Of a stretch of 64,000 bases of DNA, positions 9,574 through 17,755 are shown in pieces (positions within the stretch are counted from its first letter, which is position 1; every line of letters starts with the position of its first letter). Where the stretch lies: assembly GCF_020166495.1 (NCBI RefSeq), contig NZ_JAINZS010000005.1, forward strand, positions 124,001-188,000, read 5' to 3'. Source of the stretch: Robertkochia aurantiaca (GTDB taxonomy: Bacteria; Bacteroidota; Bacteroidia; Flavobacteriales; Flavobacteriaceae). The notes beneath the pieces are model-generated. The model ran no database searches and was not told where the DNA came from. It saw only the letters and a list, made by a program, of their open reading frames with translations. The position numbers and the translations under genes were made by a program.

Positions 9574-9793
9574 TGTATTTGAAACTCTTCTATATTTTGA
9601 AAATAATTGCCTGAACAACCTTCACTTTCGTTAAAATACCATTTTGCATCCTGGAATTCAGAGATTTAAAAATGGAAGGCCGGTTTAAAAATTAACGGGA
9701 AATATCGTAATCGGAAGATCGGGTCACTGAGTAGACCTCGGAAGCAGAATTCCAAAAACCTGATCCCATTGTATTAGTGGAGAATTGAATTGC

Positions 9794-10636
9794 TCAATCG
9801 ATCAACCGGGAGATTCCTTTTAGCTGCAGAACCCCCACCAGATATACATTATTTGAAAGGGTATTGACGTAGGTAGCCACCTTTACCGGGATGGTCACAT
9901 GCGGGGTATCTATAAGTATGCTGCTGAATGAAACTCCGATATCATTAAAACCAGGCCGGTCACCGTAAAAGGTGGCTCCGTCCAGATCATCCCAGCTGAA
10001 GGATCCACCCAGATGGGCCGAGAATTTTGATTTCTCCATGTACCATGAATAGGTTAATTTCAAATACTGGGAGTATCGCTGGGACCCGCGGCGCAGAGGC
10101 ACATCGTTTATAAGATCTTCAGGAAGTACACCGCGATCTCTGCCGTACAATAAAGTGGAAGAATGTATACTCAGGTTCTTGTTGATTTGATACGTGATCA
10201 TAAAATCAAGGAGTCCCCTGGTTTTCTCAGGGGTGAAATCAAAAAATCCACTTGGTGAGGGGATATTGGTGATCCCTTCGGTGAAATTGTAATACCAATC
10301 AAGGCGTACATTGTATTTTGGCCGGTAATAAATGAGTATCAGATCGGTTTCGGTGTATACACCGTTGAAAGATGCCCCTCCGTAGAAGCCACCGATAAAA
10401 TTCTTATACCGAGCTCCCGCCTGAGTGGAAAAGGCTGGAGCGTTTGAGGGTATCAGCCCTCTGAAGACATTCATGGTCTTTAGTTCAAAAGACATATCCC
10501 ACGTAAAATCTTTCCGTTGCCCCAGATCGATCAGACTATCTTCAATAATCCTGTCTTCATTTTGTGCGGACGCCATGGAAATCAGGAAGAAAGTAAAAAG
10601 ACAGAAAAGCCAATCTAGTATAGGTCTTTGATTCAT
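9794..10636 (-). CDS. Hypothetical outer-membrane beta-barrel protein
   Basis: 280 residues with a signal peptide (hydrophobic LFCLFTFFLISM ending at ASAQ). The mature part alternates hydrophobic and polar residues in short strands (YNVRLDWYYNFT, YSQYLKLTYSWY, HVTIPVKVATYV), as in outer-membrane barrels, and contains a periplasm-facing acidic start (EDRIIEDSLIDLG). I do not recognise a family. It lies 260 bases upstream of ppsA on the same strand, with the ppsA operator between, so the two are probably separate transcripts. Function unknown. Confidence 0.65.
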   Translation of the reverse strand: MNQRPILDWLFCLFTFFLISMASAQNEDRIIEDSLIDLGQRKDFTWDMSFELKTMNVFRGLIPSNAPAFSTQAGARYKNFIGGFYGGASFNGVYTETDLILIYYRPKYNVRLDWYYNFTEGITNIPSPSGFFDFTPEKTRGLLDFMITYQINKNLSIHSSTLLYGRDRGVLPEDLINDVPLRRGSQRYSQYLKLTYSWYMEKSKFSAHLGGSFSWDDLDGATFYGDRPGFNDIGVSFSSILIDTPHVTIPVKVATYVNTLSNNVYLVGVLQLKGISRLID

Positions 10637-11187
10637 AGCATTTTATTTTAAGAATTTTCTCTTAAAGATTTATTAAAGATAGAAAAATAATGGTTTTCTT
10701 CCCTTCTGAAATGTATTGTCTTAACAGCTCCAAGGCTGATAATTTCAATTTGTTCTTACACTGTAACTTAAAATTAAAAGCTATCTCTCTACACACCCTT
10801 TAAAAGTGATATACGTCTGATTTAAAAGCATTTATGCTTTAAAAGTGATATACGTCTGATTTAAAAGCATTTATGCCGTATTTAACAATGACCTATCTGT
10901 CAAGAGCGTAATTTTAAACCATAAATAATCACCGATAATTTTAATATCTGTAAATCCCAAAAACTAAGAGAGTCCATTATAATCGTTATGTACGATATTA
11001 AATCCTGACTTTTTCGTTCGACTCTGGTTCACCACAACTAAAGATGATTTTAAAACCTGAAAAACCTTGATGCAGGTATGGCCTGGTATCATCATTTGCA
11101 TAGTTTAAAAACTGAATCCGTGCTCGCAGGTTTTAAATCAACATACATTCTGAATTAATAGAGTTTAACATATAAATAAGGTAAAAA
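10637..11187. other. Divergent intergenic region with a 39-base tandem duplication
   Basis: About 551 AT-rich bases between divergent genes. Apart from the tandem duplication at 10799-10876 I see no gene, terminator or clear operator. It presumably holds the promoters of the barrel protein and of the small helical protein. Confidence 0.45.
10799..10876. repeat. Perfect 39-base direct tandem duplication
   Basis: Two abutting identical 39-base units (10799-10837 and 10838-10876), each beginning TTTAAAAGTGATATACG and ending CATTTATGC. Inside each unit TTTAAAAG also occurs twice, which may have promoted slippage. Two copies without spacers do not make a CRISPR. Confidence 0.9.
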
Positions 11188-11520
11188 ATGGGAGAAAGAG
11201 TTCAATTTTTCGAGGCAAATGTCGATATGGCCAAGGCTTTCCGACAATTTCAAAAAGCAGACAAAGCCTTTTGGAAAGACAAAGATGGTTCGGCTGAAAA
11301 GCATTTGGAAAGAGGGCTGGAACTGCTTAAAAAGGTAGCAGATCATTTGGTACAGGGCACTGAAGATGTCTACAACAATGCTTCAAAGGAAGTTGGAAAA
11401 GGTAACGATGAACTTCAAAAAAGTATTGATTCTTTTGACGATGACAATGATGACCGTGCTGAAAAGCATTATCAAAAGGCACTAGATCATTACGATAAAG
11501 CTCTGGATATGATCAGCTGA
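11188..11520 (+). CDS. Small acidic all-helical protein of unknown function
   Basis: 110 residues, no signal peptide, rich in Lys, Glu and Asp. Two similar halves can be seen: FRQFQKADKAFWK...AEKHLERGLELLKKVADHL and DELQKSIDSF...AEKHYQKALDHYDKALDMI. Both read as paired amphipathic helices with an AEKHxxxxLxxxxKA pattern, like short TPR-type hairpins. I do not recognise a named family. A GGTAAAAA stretch precedes the ATG and a strong intrinsic terminator follows, so it is a complete single-gene transcript, which argues that it is real. Confidence 0.75.
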   Translation: MGERVQFFEANVDMAKAFRQFQKADKAFWKDKDGSAEKHLERGLELLKKVADHLVQGTEDVYNNASKEVGKGNDELQKSIDSFDDDNDDRAEKHYQKALDHYDKALDMIS

Positions 11521-11560
11521 CCTGAGGGTACGGCTACTCTGGAAATATTCAATTTACAGG

Positions 11561-11610
11561 CGAAGGCCCGGGAAGTAATCATTTTACTTTCCAGGTCTTC
11601 GTATTTTTTT
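11561..11610 (+). terminator. Intrinsic terminator after the small helical protein gene
   Basis: Long hairpin: CGAAGGCCCGGGAAGTAA pairs with TTACTTTCCAGGTCTTCG across a short loop (three G-U or mismatched positions), followed by a run of seven T at 11604-11610. Confidence 0.8.
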
Positions 11611-12102
11611 AAATAAGCCCTAAAAACCAGATGCCTGCTGATTTAAAGAACAACTCATCCCTAAAGCCTAGGTAGGCAAGAAAATAAAGATAACGAACCT
11701 TTCGACGCATCAGGATTCCGAAGACTGCAACCGTATTTCAGGGAAAAGGGCTACCACCTTGGTTTCCCTATGCAAAGAGGGATGGCGAAATATCGTATTT
11801 TCTTGCAGGAAGACTTGAAATATGAGCATGGCAGGGGCTTGATTAGGTTTATATCAAACAGGGCAGACTATATTCAGAACATATATAACCGGTCGTTTTA
11901 TGTCTTCCGCCATTTCCCTGGCTATTTTGTTTGATTTACAGAGGTTTTCAATTTTCAAAGATAAACCGTAATACAGCATTCCAATTATATTAAGCAAGCA
12001 GGCATTTAACCTGTAAAAAACGTATTTTAAAGTATAAGCCATTCTTACTTACTATTATAAATAAAAAAATTATAGGTTAGTAATATTCTAAGCTTAATTA
12101 CT
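11611..12102. other. Non-coding gap before the PagL-like genes
   Basis: About 492 bases. A 62-codon minus-strand frame (11854-12042) has no recognisable features and is probably chance. An ATAGGTTAGT element at 12072-12081 recurs before the second PagL-like gene. No hairpin with a T-run was seen. Confidence 0.4.
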
Positions 12103-13284
12103 ATGTGCCTGATGATCTACAATTCGATCCGTTCTCTCTGCAAACTTCTATTATTGCTTTCCATCATCTTTCTCATTCGCCCTTCAACCCTGCAAGCTCA
12201 GTCTGATGATACGAACGGGCGATATAAAAGCATCTCTATTCGTGCACTATCGGGGGCTCATATTTATTCCGGTCAGGGGCTGGTTGATAAGGTGAGTTAC
12301 GGCTATGGGGCTTTAGACGTGAGATTTGCATGGCATCCCAGTAAATTGAACCGCTGGAGCGAAGATACCGGCTATGCCTCCTATGGTATCGGTTATTATA
12401 CGGCCAATATCGGGGATCCGCAGGTGTTTGGAAATCCCCATGCCCTGTATGGTTTCGCTAATTTCTTTTTAAGTAAACCAGACAGAAGAAATGTATTGGA
12501 GCTCAGCCCCGCGCTCGGCCTGACCTATAACCTCGAGCCCTTTAATGAAGAGACCAATCCGCTGAACGATGCTATTGGGGCTCGAATGGCGGTATATTTC
12601 AATGTTAATTTCGGGGGCGCTTACACCCTAAACAGGGAGGTCGATCTTCTATATGGTATTGATTTTACCCATTACAGTAACGGTAGGTCTTATACCCCGA
12701 ATTATGGACTAAACCTGTTTGGTCTCAATCTGGGTATGCGCTATCATTTTAATCAGGATCAAAAAGCTCTCGATAACGATCCATATACAACCAAGGTGGT
12801 ACGTTCGCGGTTTTTAAGGCCTGAAAAACCCAAAGCCCTGCCCTCCGACTTTAAACATTCTGTAGATATTTATGCGGCCATAGGAACTGTACAGAACGAT
12901 GCAGACAGAGGAACTGAAAACCGATACGGAACATTTTCAGGAGTGATCGATTACCGAAGGTATTTTAACAGAATGCATGGTCTTTCACTTGGCGTAGACT
13001 TTTTTCATGATGGCTCTCTTGTCGAGAACTATCCTGATAGCTCAGATCATAACCTGATCGCAGTACACGGAGGCTATGATTTTATGTTCTGGAACTTTGA
13101 TATCAGGATACAGGCCGGTACATACCTGACCGATGACCGGGGTAAAGGTTCCATTTTTTTCCGTCCTGCACTACAATATGCGATCAGCAAGAGTCTTTTT
13201 GCTCAGGTGGGTTTAAAAACGAGGAAAGGATTTCCTGCAGACTGGGTGGAATTCGGGATAGGGTGGAAACCCTTTAAATGGTAA
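12103..13284 (+). CDS. PagL-like acyloxyacyl hydrolase / lipid A deacylase, copy 1
   Basis: 393 residues with a signal peptide ending near LQAQ. The first half is an outer-membrane barrel with the PagL catalytic block FTHYSNGR at about residues 188-195 (His190, Ser192), followed by TPNYGLN. PagL enzymes remove 3-O-linked acyl chains from lipid A at the outer membrane. The second half (from about residue 245) is another barrel-like region without the HxSNG motif, a length seen in Bacteroidota members of this family. The protein ends in aromatic WKPFKW, typical of outer-membrane strands. It is followed after 290 bases by a close paralog, so the pair arose by tandem duplication. Confidence 0.8.
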   Translation: MCLMIYNSIRSLCKLLLLLSIIFLIRPSTLQAQSDDTNGRYKSISIRALSGAHIYSGQGLVDKVSYGYGALDVRFAWHPSKLNRWSEDTGYASYGIGYYTANIGDPQVFGNPHALYGFANFFLSKPDRRNVLELSPALGLTYNLEPFNEETNPLNDAIGARMAVYFNVNFGGAYTLNREVDLLYGIDFTHYSNGRSYTPNYGLNLFGLNLGMRYHFNQDQKALDNDPYTTKVVRSRFLRPEKPKALPSDFKHSVDIYAAIGTVQNDADRGTENRYGTFSGVIDYRRYFNRMHGLSLGVDFFHDGSLVENYPDSSDHNLIAVHGGYDFMFWNFDIRIQAGTYLTDDRGKGSIFFRPALQYAISKSLFAQVGLKTRKGFPADWVEFGIGWKPFKW

Positions 13285-13574
13285 TCTTAAATGAATAAAG
13301 GCTTTAAGGGTGCTCCGTTTATAAAAGACATTAGGAGCACTGCTCTGCAAGATAAAACTATTATGATCGCTTTTTTCTCAAGACTTCAGAACTTTACTTA
13401 TTTTATTGGGGCATTACAATTTTGCACTTGTTATAGCAGCTTCATTCCTGATCATTAAAATATTGCCCGGTCTATGACAATTTAACCGGAAAACAATCAC
13501 ATTAAACCAAAACAAAAAGGTTATCATCTCTTTATTCAATTAATTTCATAGGTTAGTTGGTCAGTAAACTTCTT
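13285..13574. other. Gap between the PagL-like paralogs, with a shared leader element
   Basis: 290 bases. ATAGGTTAGT at 13548-13557 lies 18 bases before the next ATG; the same decamer lies 22 bases before the first paralog's ATG, so leader sequence was probably duplicated with the gene. An imperfect hairpin (GTGCTCC / GGAGCAC near 13310-13345) lacks a T-run. Confidence 0.45.
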
Positions 13575-14756
13575 ATGACTCCTAAAGCTATAATCGAATT
13601 CCATTTCAGAAGCTCAGTGCTTTTTTTGATCTTCCTCTTAGCAGGTTTCCAATTATCAGATATCTATGCCCAATCTGAATCTGAAACCGGTAGGTATAAA
13701 AGCATTTCCATAAAGGGGCTTTCAGGAGCTCATTTGTATACGGGACAGGACCTGCTGGAAAAGATCAACTATGGTTATGGCGCCCTGGACATTCGATTTG
13801 CATGGCACCCACATAAAGACAACCAATGGACACGCGATACAGGCTATGCATCCTATGGTTTTGGTTATTACACCTCCACTATCGGAGATCCGCAGGTCTT
13901 TGGAAATCCACATGCGTTATATGCCTTCGCCAATTTTTTCTTAAGCAAACCCTACAGAAGGAACGTACTTGAGATCAGTCCGGCTCTCGGTCTAACCTAT
14001 AATCTGGAACCTTTTGATGAACAATCGAACCCGCTGAACGATGCAATAGGAGCCCGTATGGCTGTATACTTCAATGTGAGTTTCGGTGCCGCTTATAAGT
14101 TAAACAGAGAAATCGACCTGTTGTACGGTATCGATTTCACCCATTACAGCAACGGGAGAACCTATACGCCAAACTACGGTTTGAATCTCTTTGGTCTGAA
14201 CCTGGGTATGCGATATCATTTTAACCAGGAACAGCGTGATCTGGACCGGGATCCCTATACGACCAATGTGGTACCATCTCGTTTTCAAAGACCTGAAAGA
14301 CCGGCCTCTCTCCCTTACGATTTTGATCATTCCGTAGATATCTATGCGGCAGCAGGTACTGTACAGAATTATATCGACCAGGGCACAGATCTGCGTTATG
14401 GTACTTTTTCAGGGGTGATCGATTATCGCAGATACTTCAACCGTATGCATGGTCTGACACTGGGTGTGGACCTCTTTTACGATGCCTCTCTCGTTGAAAG
14501 CTTTCCAGACAGTGCAGATCATTATCTGATAGGCGTTCATGGTGGTTATGACTTTATGTTCTGGAAATTCGATATCAGGGTACAGGTGGGCACCTATCTT
14601 ACCGACAATCGTGAGAAAGGAACGCTATTTATTCGTCCTGCCTTGCAATATGAGATCAGCAAGAGTCTTTTTGCTCAGTTCGGACTCAAGACCAGGAACG
14701 GAGCAGGCGCAGACTGGATCGAGGTCGGTTTCGGTTGGAAACCCTTTAAATGGTGA
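13575..14756 (+). CDS. PagL-like acyloxyacyl hydrolase / lipid A deacylase, copy 2
   Basis: About 393 residues, colinear with copy 1 over the whole length (GRYKSIS(I) start, GYGALD(V/I)RFAWHP, GDPQVFGNPHALY, NGRxYTPNYGLN, WKPFKW end). The catalytic HYSNG block is intact. I start it at the ATG at 13575; the frame is open from a TTG at 13557. The signal peptide ends near IYAQ. Differences cluster in surface-loop-like segments and in the second half, so the two may differ in lipid preference or regulation. Inferred to modify lipid A acylation in the outer membrane. Whether both copies are expressed together cannot be told. Confidence 0.8.
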   Translation: MTPKAIIEFHFRSSVLFLIFLLAGFQLSDIYAQSESETGRYKSISIKGLSGAHLYTGQDLLEKINYGYGALDIRFAWHPHKDNQWTRDTGYASYGFGYYTSTIGDPQVFGNPHALYAFANFFLSKPYRRNVLEISPALGLTYNLEPFDEQSNPLNDAIGARMAVYFNVSFGAAYKLNREIDLLYGIDFTHYSNGRTYTPNYGLNLFGLNLGMRYHFNQEQRDLDRDPYTTNVVPSRFQRPERPASLPYDFDHSVDIYAAAGTVQNYIDQGTDLRYGTFSGVIDYRRYFNRMHGLTLGVDLFYDASLVESFPDSADHYLIGVHGGYDFMFWKFDIRVQVGTYLTDNREKGTLFIRPALQYEISKSLFAQFGLKTRNGAGADWIEVGFGWKPFKW

Positions 14757-14899
14757 TTTAACCCTATCTTTTAATCAAGATGGCTGGCATTGGGGAAGAG
14801 TGCAGTTCTCACCCGGAAATTCCCCCTTTTTACAGTACAAATTCTTCAAACAAATTATTAATTCATAGTTTAAGGAAATAACCATAAACCAATGATAAT

Positions 14900-15370
14900 A
14901 TGAATATTACGAAAACATGGATCACTTCCGTCGTATTAATCATGACCCTGAGTATAAGCTTTGCTCAGACAGTGGAAGATGATAAAAATGAGATCCTTGA
15001 ACAACTCAACAAGCTTACCGACGCATTGAAAGAGAAAGACATGGCCACCCTGGTCACTGTCTGGACCGATGATGCTTTATTAAAATTCCCCGGAAAACCG
15101 GGACTGCAGGGGAAAGAGGCCATAGAAATGGCACATACCCCCATGATGGAACAAGGCATACAGATCGAGGCCGAGACCGATGAGATCGTGGTCAGCGGTG
15201 ATTTTGCCACTGAAATTGGAAATTACAAGATCATGATTCCCGGTGGTACAGTCGTAGATCATGGCACCTATTCGACCCTGTGGAAAAGAAGTGGAGATAC
15301 CTGGTTGATATACAGGGATGTTATAAGTTCCTCCCAGGCTCCCAAGAATGCCGGAGAAGATGGTAAATGA
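14900..15370 (+). CDS. Secreted SnoaL-like / DUF4440 (NTF2-fold) protein
   Basis: 156 residues with a signal peptide (MNITKTWITSVV...SISFAQ). The mature part begins with a helix (EILEQLNKLTDALKEKDM), followed by VWTDDALLKFPG and GKEAIE, and ends with strands including YSTLWKRSGDTWLIYRD. This is the standard layout of DUF4440 / nuclear-transport-factor-2-like proteins of the ketosteroid isomerase superfamily. Members are small dimeric domains, often without a known reaction. It is 143 bases after the second PagL-like gene and is closed by a strong bidirectional terminator. Exact role unknown. Confidence 0.8.
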   Translation: MNITKTWITSVVLIMTLSISFAQTVEDDKNEILEQLNKLTDALKEKDMATLVTVWTDDALLKFPGKPGLQGKEAIEMAHTPMMEQGIQIEAETDEIVVSGDFATEIGNYKIMIPGGTVVDHGTYSTLWKRSGDTWLIYRDVISSSQAPKNAGEDGK

Positions 15371-15380
15371 TCTTATAGAC

Positions 15381-15422
15381 GAACATAAAAAAACCCGGGG
15401 ACTTCCCGGGTTTTTTATGTTC
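15381..15422. terminator. Bidirectional intrinsic terminator
   Basis: Near-perfect inverted repeat: GAACATAAAAAAACCCGGG pairs with CCCGGGTTTTTTATGTTC across a four-base loop. The A-run on one side and T-run on the other serve both the DUF4440 gene (plus) and fhs (minus, ending at 15425). Confidence 0.92.
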
Positions 15423-15424
15423 TG

Positions 15425-17098
15425 TTACGAAAGACCGGTTATCACTCCATCTGAGTTTATATCCATGTTTTCAGCTGCCGGGGTTCCCGGTAAACCGGGC
15501 ATTCTCAGAATATTCCCGGCTATTGGAATAAGAAAACCCGCTCCTGCTGCGATTTCAAACTCCCGGATATTGATATCGAAATTCCTGGGGCGGTTCAACA
15601 GCTTTTCATCATCAGAAAGCGACTTTTGTGTTTTAGCGATACAGATGGGTAAGTTCCCATATCCAAGTTCTTCAAACCGGTGTAATTGCCTTTTTGCTTT
15701 ATTCGACAGCAATACGAATTTAGCCCCATAGACCGTCTGGCATACTTTCTCGATCTTGGTTCTTACCGGGTCGTTTAGCTCATAGGTAGGTCTGAACGGC
15801 TCTTTGAACCGGTCTGCTGCCTTTATAACTTCCATTGCAAGATCAGTTGTACCTTCACTTCCTTTGGCAAAACCTTCTGAAACCACAAAAGGAACATCGC
15901 AATCATGACATGCCTTTTTCAGGATCTCTATTTCGGCATCAGTATCAGAGGTAAAACGGTTAATACAAACTATGGCAGGTAAACCAAAACTGGCGAGGGT
16001 TTCCACATGCTTCCGTAAATTTTCCTTTCCGCGAACCACGGCCTCTGTATCCTCCTCGCTCAATGATTTCAGGTCTTTTCCTCCATGGTATTTCAGAGCC
16101 CTGATAGTGGCGACCAGCACCACTGCTTTGGGTGATATCCCGGCATTACGGCATTTTATATTGAAAAACTTTTCTGCTCCCAGGTCAGCACCGAAACCGG
16201 CTTCAGTGACCACATAGTCAGATAGGGACATGCCCATTTTCGTGGCGATCACACTGTTGGTTCCCTGGGCAATATTGGCAAAGGGCCCGCCATGAACAAG
16301 GGCCGGTGTTCCTTCAAGCGTCTGCACCAGGTTGGGTTTTATGGCATCTTTCATCAAGGCAGCCATCGCCCCTTCTGCCTTGAGGTCTTTGGCATAGACT
16401 GCCTTACCATCAAAGGTATCTCCGATATAGATCCTTCCAAATCGTTCCTTAAGGTCTTCAAGGTCTTTACTGATACATAAGATGGCCATGATCTCAGAGG
16501 CTGCCGTAATATTGAACCCGGTTTCCATAGGGATCCCTCCCGATTTACCTCCCAGGGCTGTGACCATTTTTCTAAGTGCCCGGTCGTTCATATCTATGGC
16601 TCTTTTCCAAAGAACCGTACGCGGGTCTATTCCCAAACTTCGGGTCTTGCTCTGAATATTGTTATCGATAAGAGCTGCCAGGAGGTTATTGGCCTTCTCA
16701 ATAGCCGCAAAATCTCCTGTAAAATGAAGATTGATATCTTCCATAGGGATCACCTGCGCATACCCTCCCCCGGCTGCTCCTCCCTTAATACCGAATACGG
16801 GTCCGAGTGATGGTTCTCTCAATACCACTGAAGTTTTCTTACCCAATTTCTGAAGACCGTCGGCCAACCCGATGGAAGTGGTCGTTTTACCTTCCCCCGC
16901 AGGGGTCGGGGTGATCGCTGTTACCAATATCAGGTTGCTATTACCGACCTTTTTGTCATCGATCAGCTCAAGAGGAAGCTTGGCTTTATACCTTCCATAT
17001 TGCTCCAGGTCATCTTCTTTTAACCCAAGAGATTCGGCTATTTTCATGACAGGCCTGATGGACGCCTTCTGTGCTATTTCGATGTCTGATGGAATCAT
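15425..17098 (-). CDS. fhs: Formate-tetrahydrofolate ligase
   Basis: 557 residues, full length for the enzyme that joins formate to tetrahydrofolate using ATP, giving 10-formyl-THF for one-carbon metabolism. The P-loop TPAGEGKTTT is near residue 66; EPSLGPVFGIKGGAAGGGY, LHFTGDF, RALRKMV and the GFGADLGAEKF block are all present. The C-terminal region ends with PGLPGTPAAENMDI, typical of this family. Cytoplasmic. It is a single-gene unit with a shared terminator at its 3' end. No regulatory site was recognised upstream. Confidence 0.96.
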   Translation of the reverse strand: MIPSDIEIAQKASIRPVMKIAESLGLKEDDLEQYGRYKAKLPLELIDDKKVGNSNLILVTAITPTPAGEGKTTTSIGLADGLQKLGKKTSVVLREPSLGPVFGIKGGAAGGGYAQVIPMEDINLHFTGDFAAIEKANNLLAALIDNNIQSKTRSLGIDPRTVLWKRAIDMNDRALRKMVTALGGKSGGIPMETGFNITAASEIMAILCISKDLEDLKERFGRIYIGDTFDGKAVYAKDLKAEGAMAALMKDAIKPNLVQTLEGTPALVHGGPFANIAQGTNSVIATKMGMSLSDYVVTEAGFGADLGAEKFFNIKCRNAGISPKAVVLVATIRALKYHGGKDLKSLSEEDTEAVVRGKENLRKHVETLASFGLPAIVCINRFTSDTDAEIEILKKACHDCDVPFVVSEGFAKGSEGTTDLAMEVIKAADRFKEPFRPTYELNDPVRTKIEKVCQTVYGAKFVLLSNKAKRQLHRFEELGYGNLPICIAKTQKSLSDDEKLLNRPRNFDINIREFEIAAGAGFLIPIAGNILRMPGLPGTPAAENMDINSDGVITGLS

Positions 17099-17284
17099 AA
17101 TTCTGCTGTTTAGGGTTTTGCTTTTTCAAAGTACCACCATTTGAAGTACGATTCATATGATATCTGTCAGTATTACCCTTTTAAGCCTGACACCGGCAAA
17201 GTGATTTTTATTTAATACCTCATCCTCAATTTTTTACTGATATCATGATTATTAATGCTATATTTAAGTGATTTCCTTTAGTTT

Positions 17285-17587
17285 ATGAAAAAACAGGGCG
17301 CAGGAAAAAGAAAAACCAATTCTTTAGGTTACGGTCCGGGCAGAAGAAGAAACATCTCCTCAGTTCCCCGAGCCTCCTCCCGTTCCGGGAGCATGAAGGA
17401 TGTTTCAAGTGAAGAACAGATTCATATGCTTTCAGAAAAGATATCTTCCATGCTGGAACGTTACAGGCAACTCCACTATGCCGGTAATTTTCAGGTGGAA
17501 AGTCTCCACGCCGCCTACCTTTATATCTGTATAGAAAAACATATTCGTAAACTAACCGTACTATTGGTAAATTACAGAAACAACTGA
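17285..17587 (+). CDS. Small basic hypothetical protein
   Basis: 100 residues. The first 36 are very basic and glycine/serine rich (KKQGAGKRKT, GPGRRRN) and probably disordered or nucleic-acid binding. The remainder looks helical (EQIHMLSEKISSMLERYRQL, LHAAYLYICIEKHIRKLTVLL). No known family is recognised and there is no signal peptide. It stands alone between fhs (divergent) and the beta-helix gene, 168 bases before the latter. The coding call rests on length and on plausible amino acid composition only. Confidence 0.55.
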   Translation: MKKQGAGKRKTNSLGYGPGRRRNISSVPRASSRSGSMKDVSSEEQIHMLSEKISSMLERYRQLHYAGNFQVESLHAAYLYICIEKHIRKLTVLLVNYRNN

Positions 17588-17755
17588 TTATAAATTACTT
17601 ATATAATACAGAGCATAATAATTCCCCGTCGTTGCTGTTTATCCATTAAAACCACCCTTTTATCCTCCTTATCTATTCTTTAGTAGTTCATTTCGTATTT
17701 TTTGCTGTCATAGCATCAACATTATCAGAACTTTAGCTATGGTTAAATCAGGCTA

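Noticed and set aside
10799..10876. CRISPR array
   Set aside because: Only two abutting units, no spacers and no cas genes.
11854..12042. 62-codon minus-strand open frame as a small gene
   Set aside because: No signal, motif, neighbour or leader supports it, and it lies in AT-rich DNA where such frames are common.
12840..13284. Second half of the PagL-like proteins as a separate fused enzyme
   Set aside because: The region lacks an HxSNG motif or other catalytic pattern and is shared by both paralogs, so it is treated as part of the usual long Bacteroidota form.
13308..13350. Hairpin GTGCTCC / GGAGCAC as a terminator for the first PagL-like gene
   Set aside because: The loop is long and no T-run follows.
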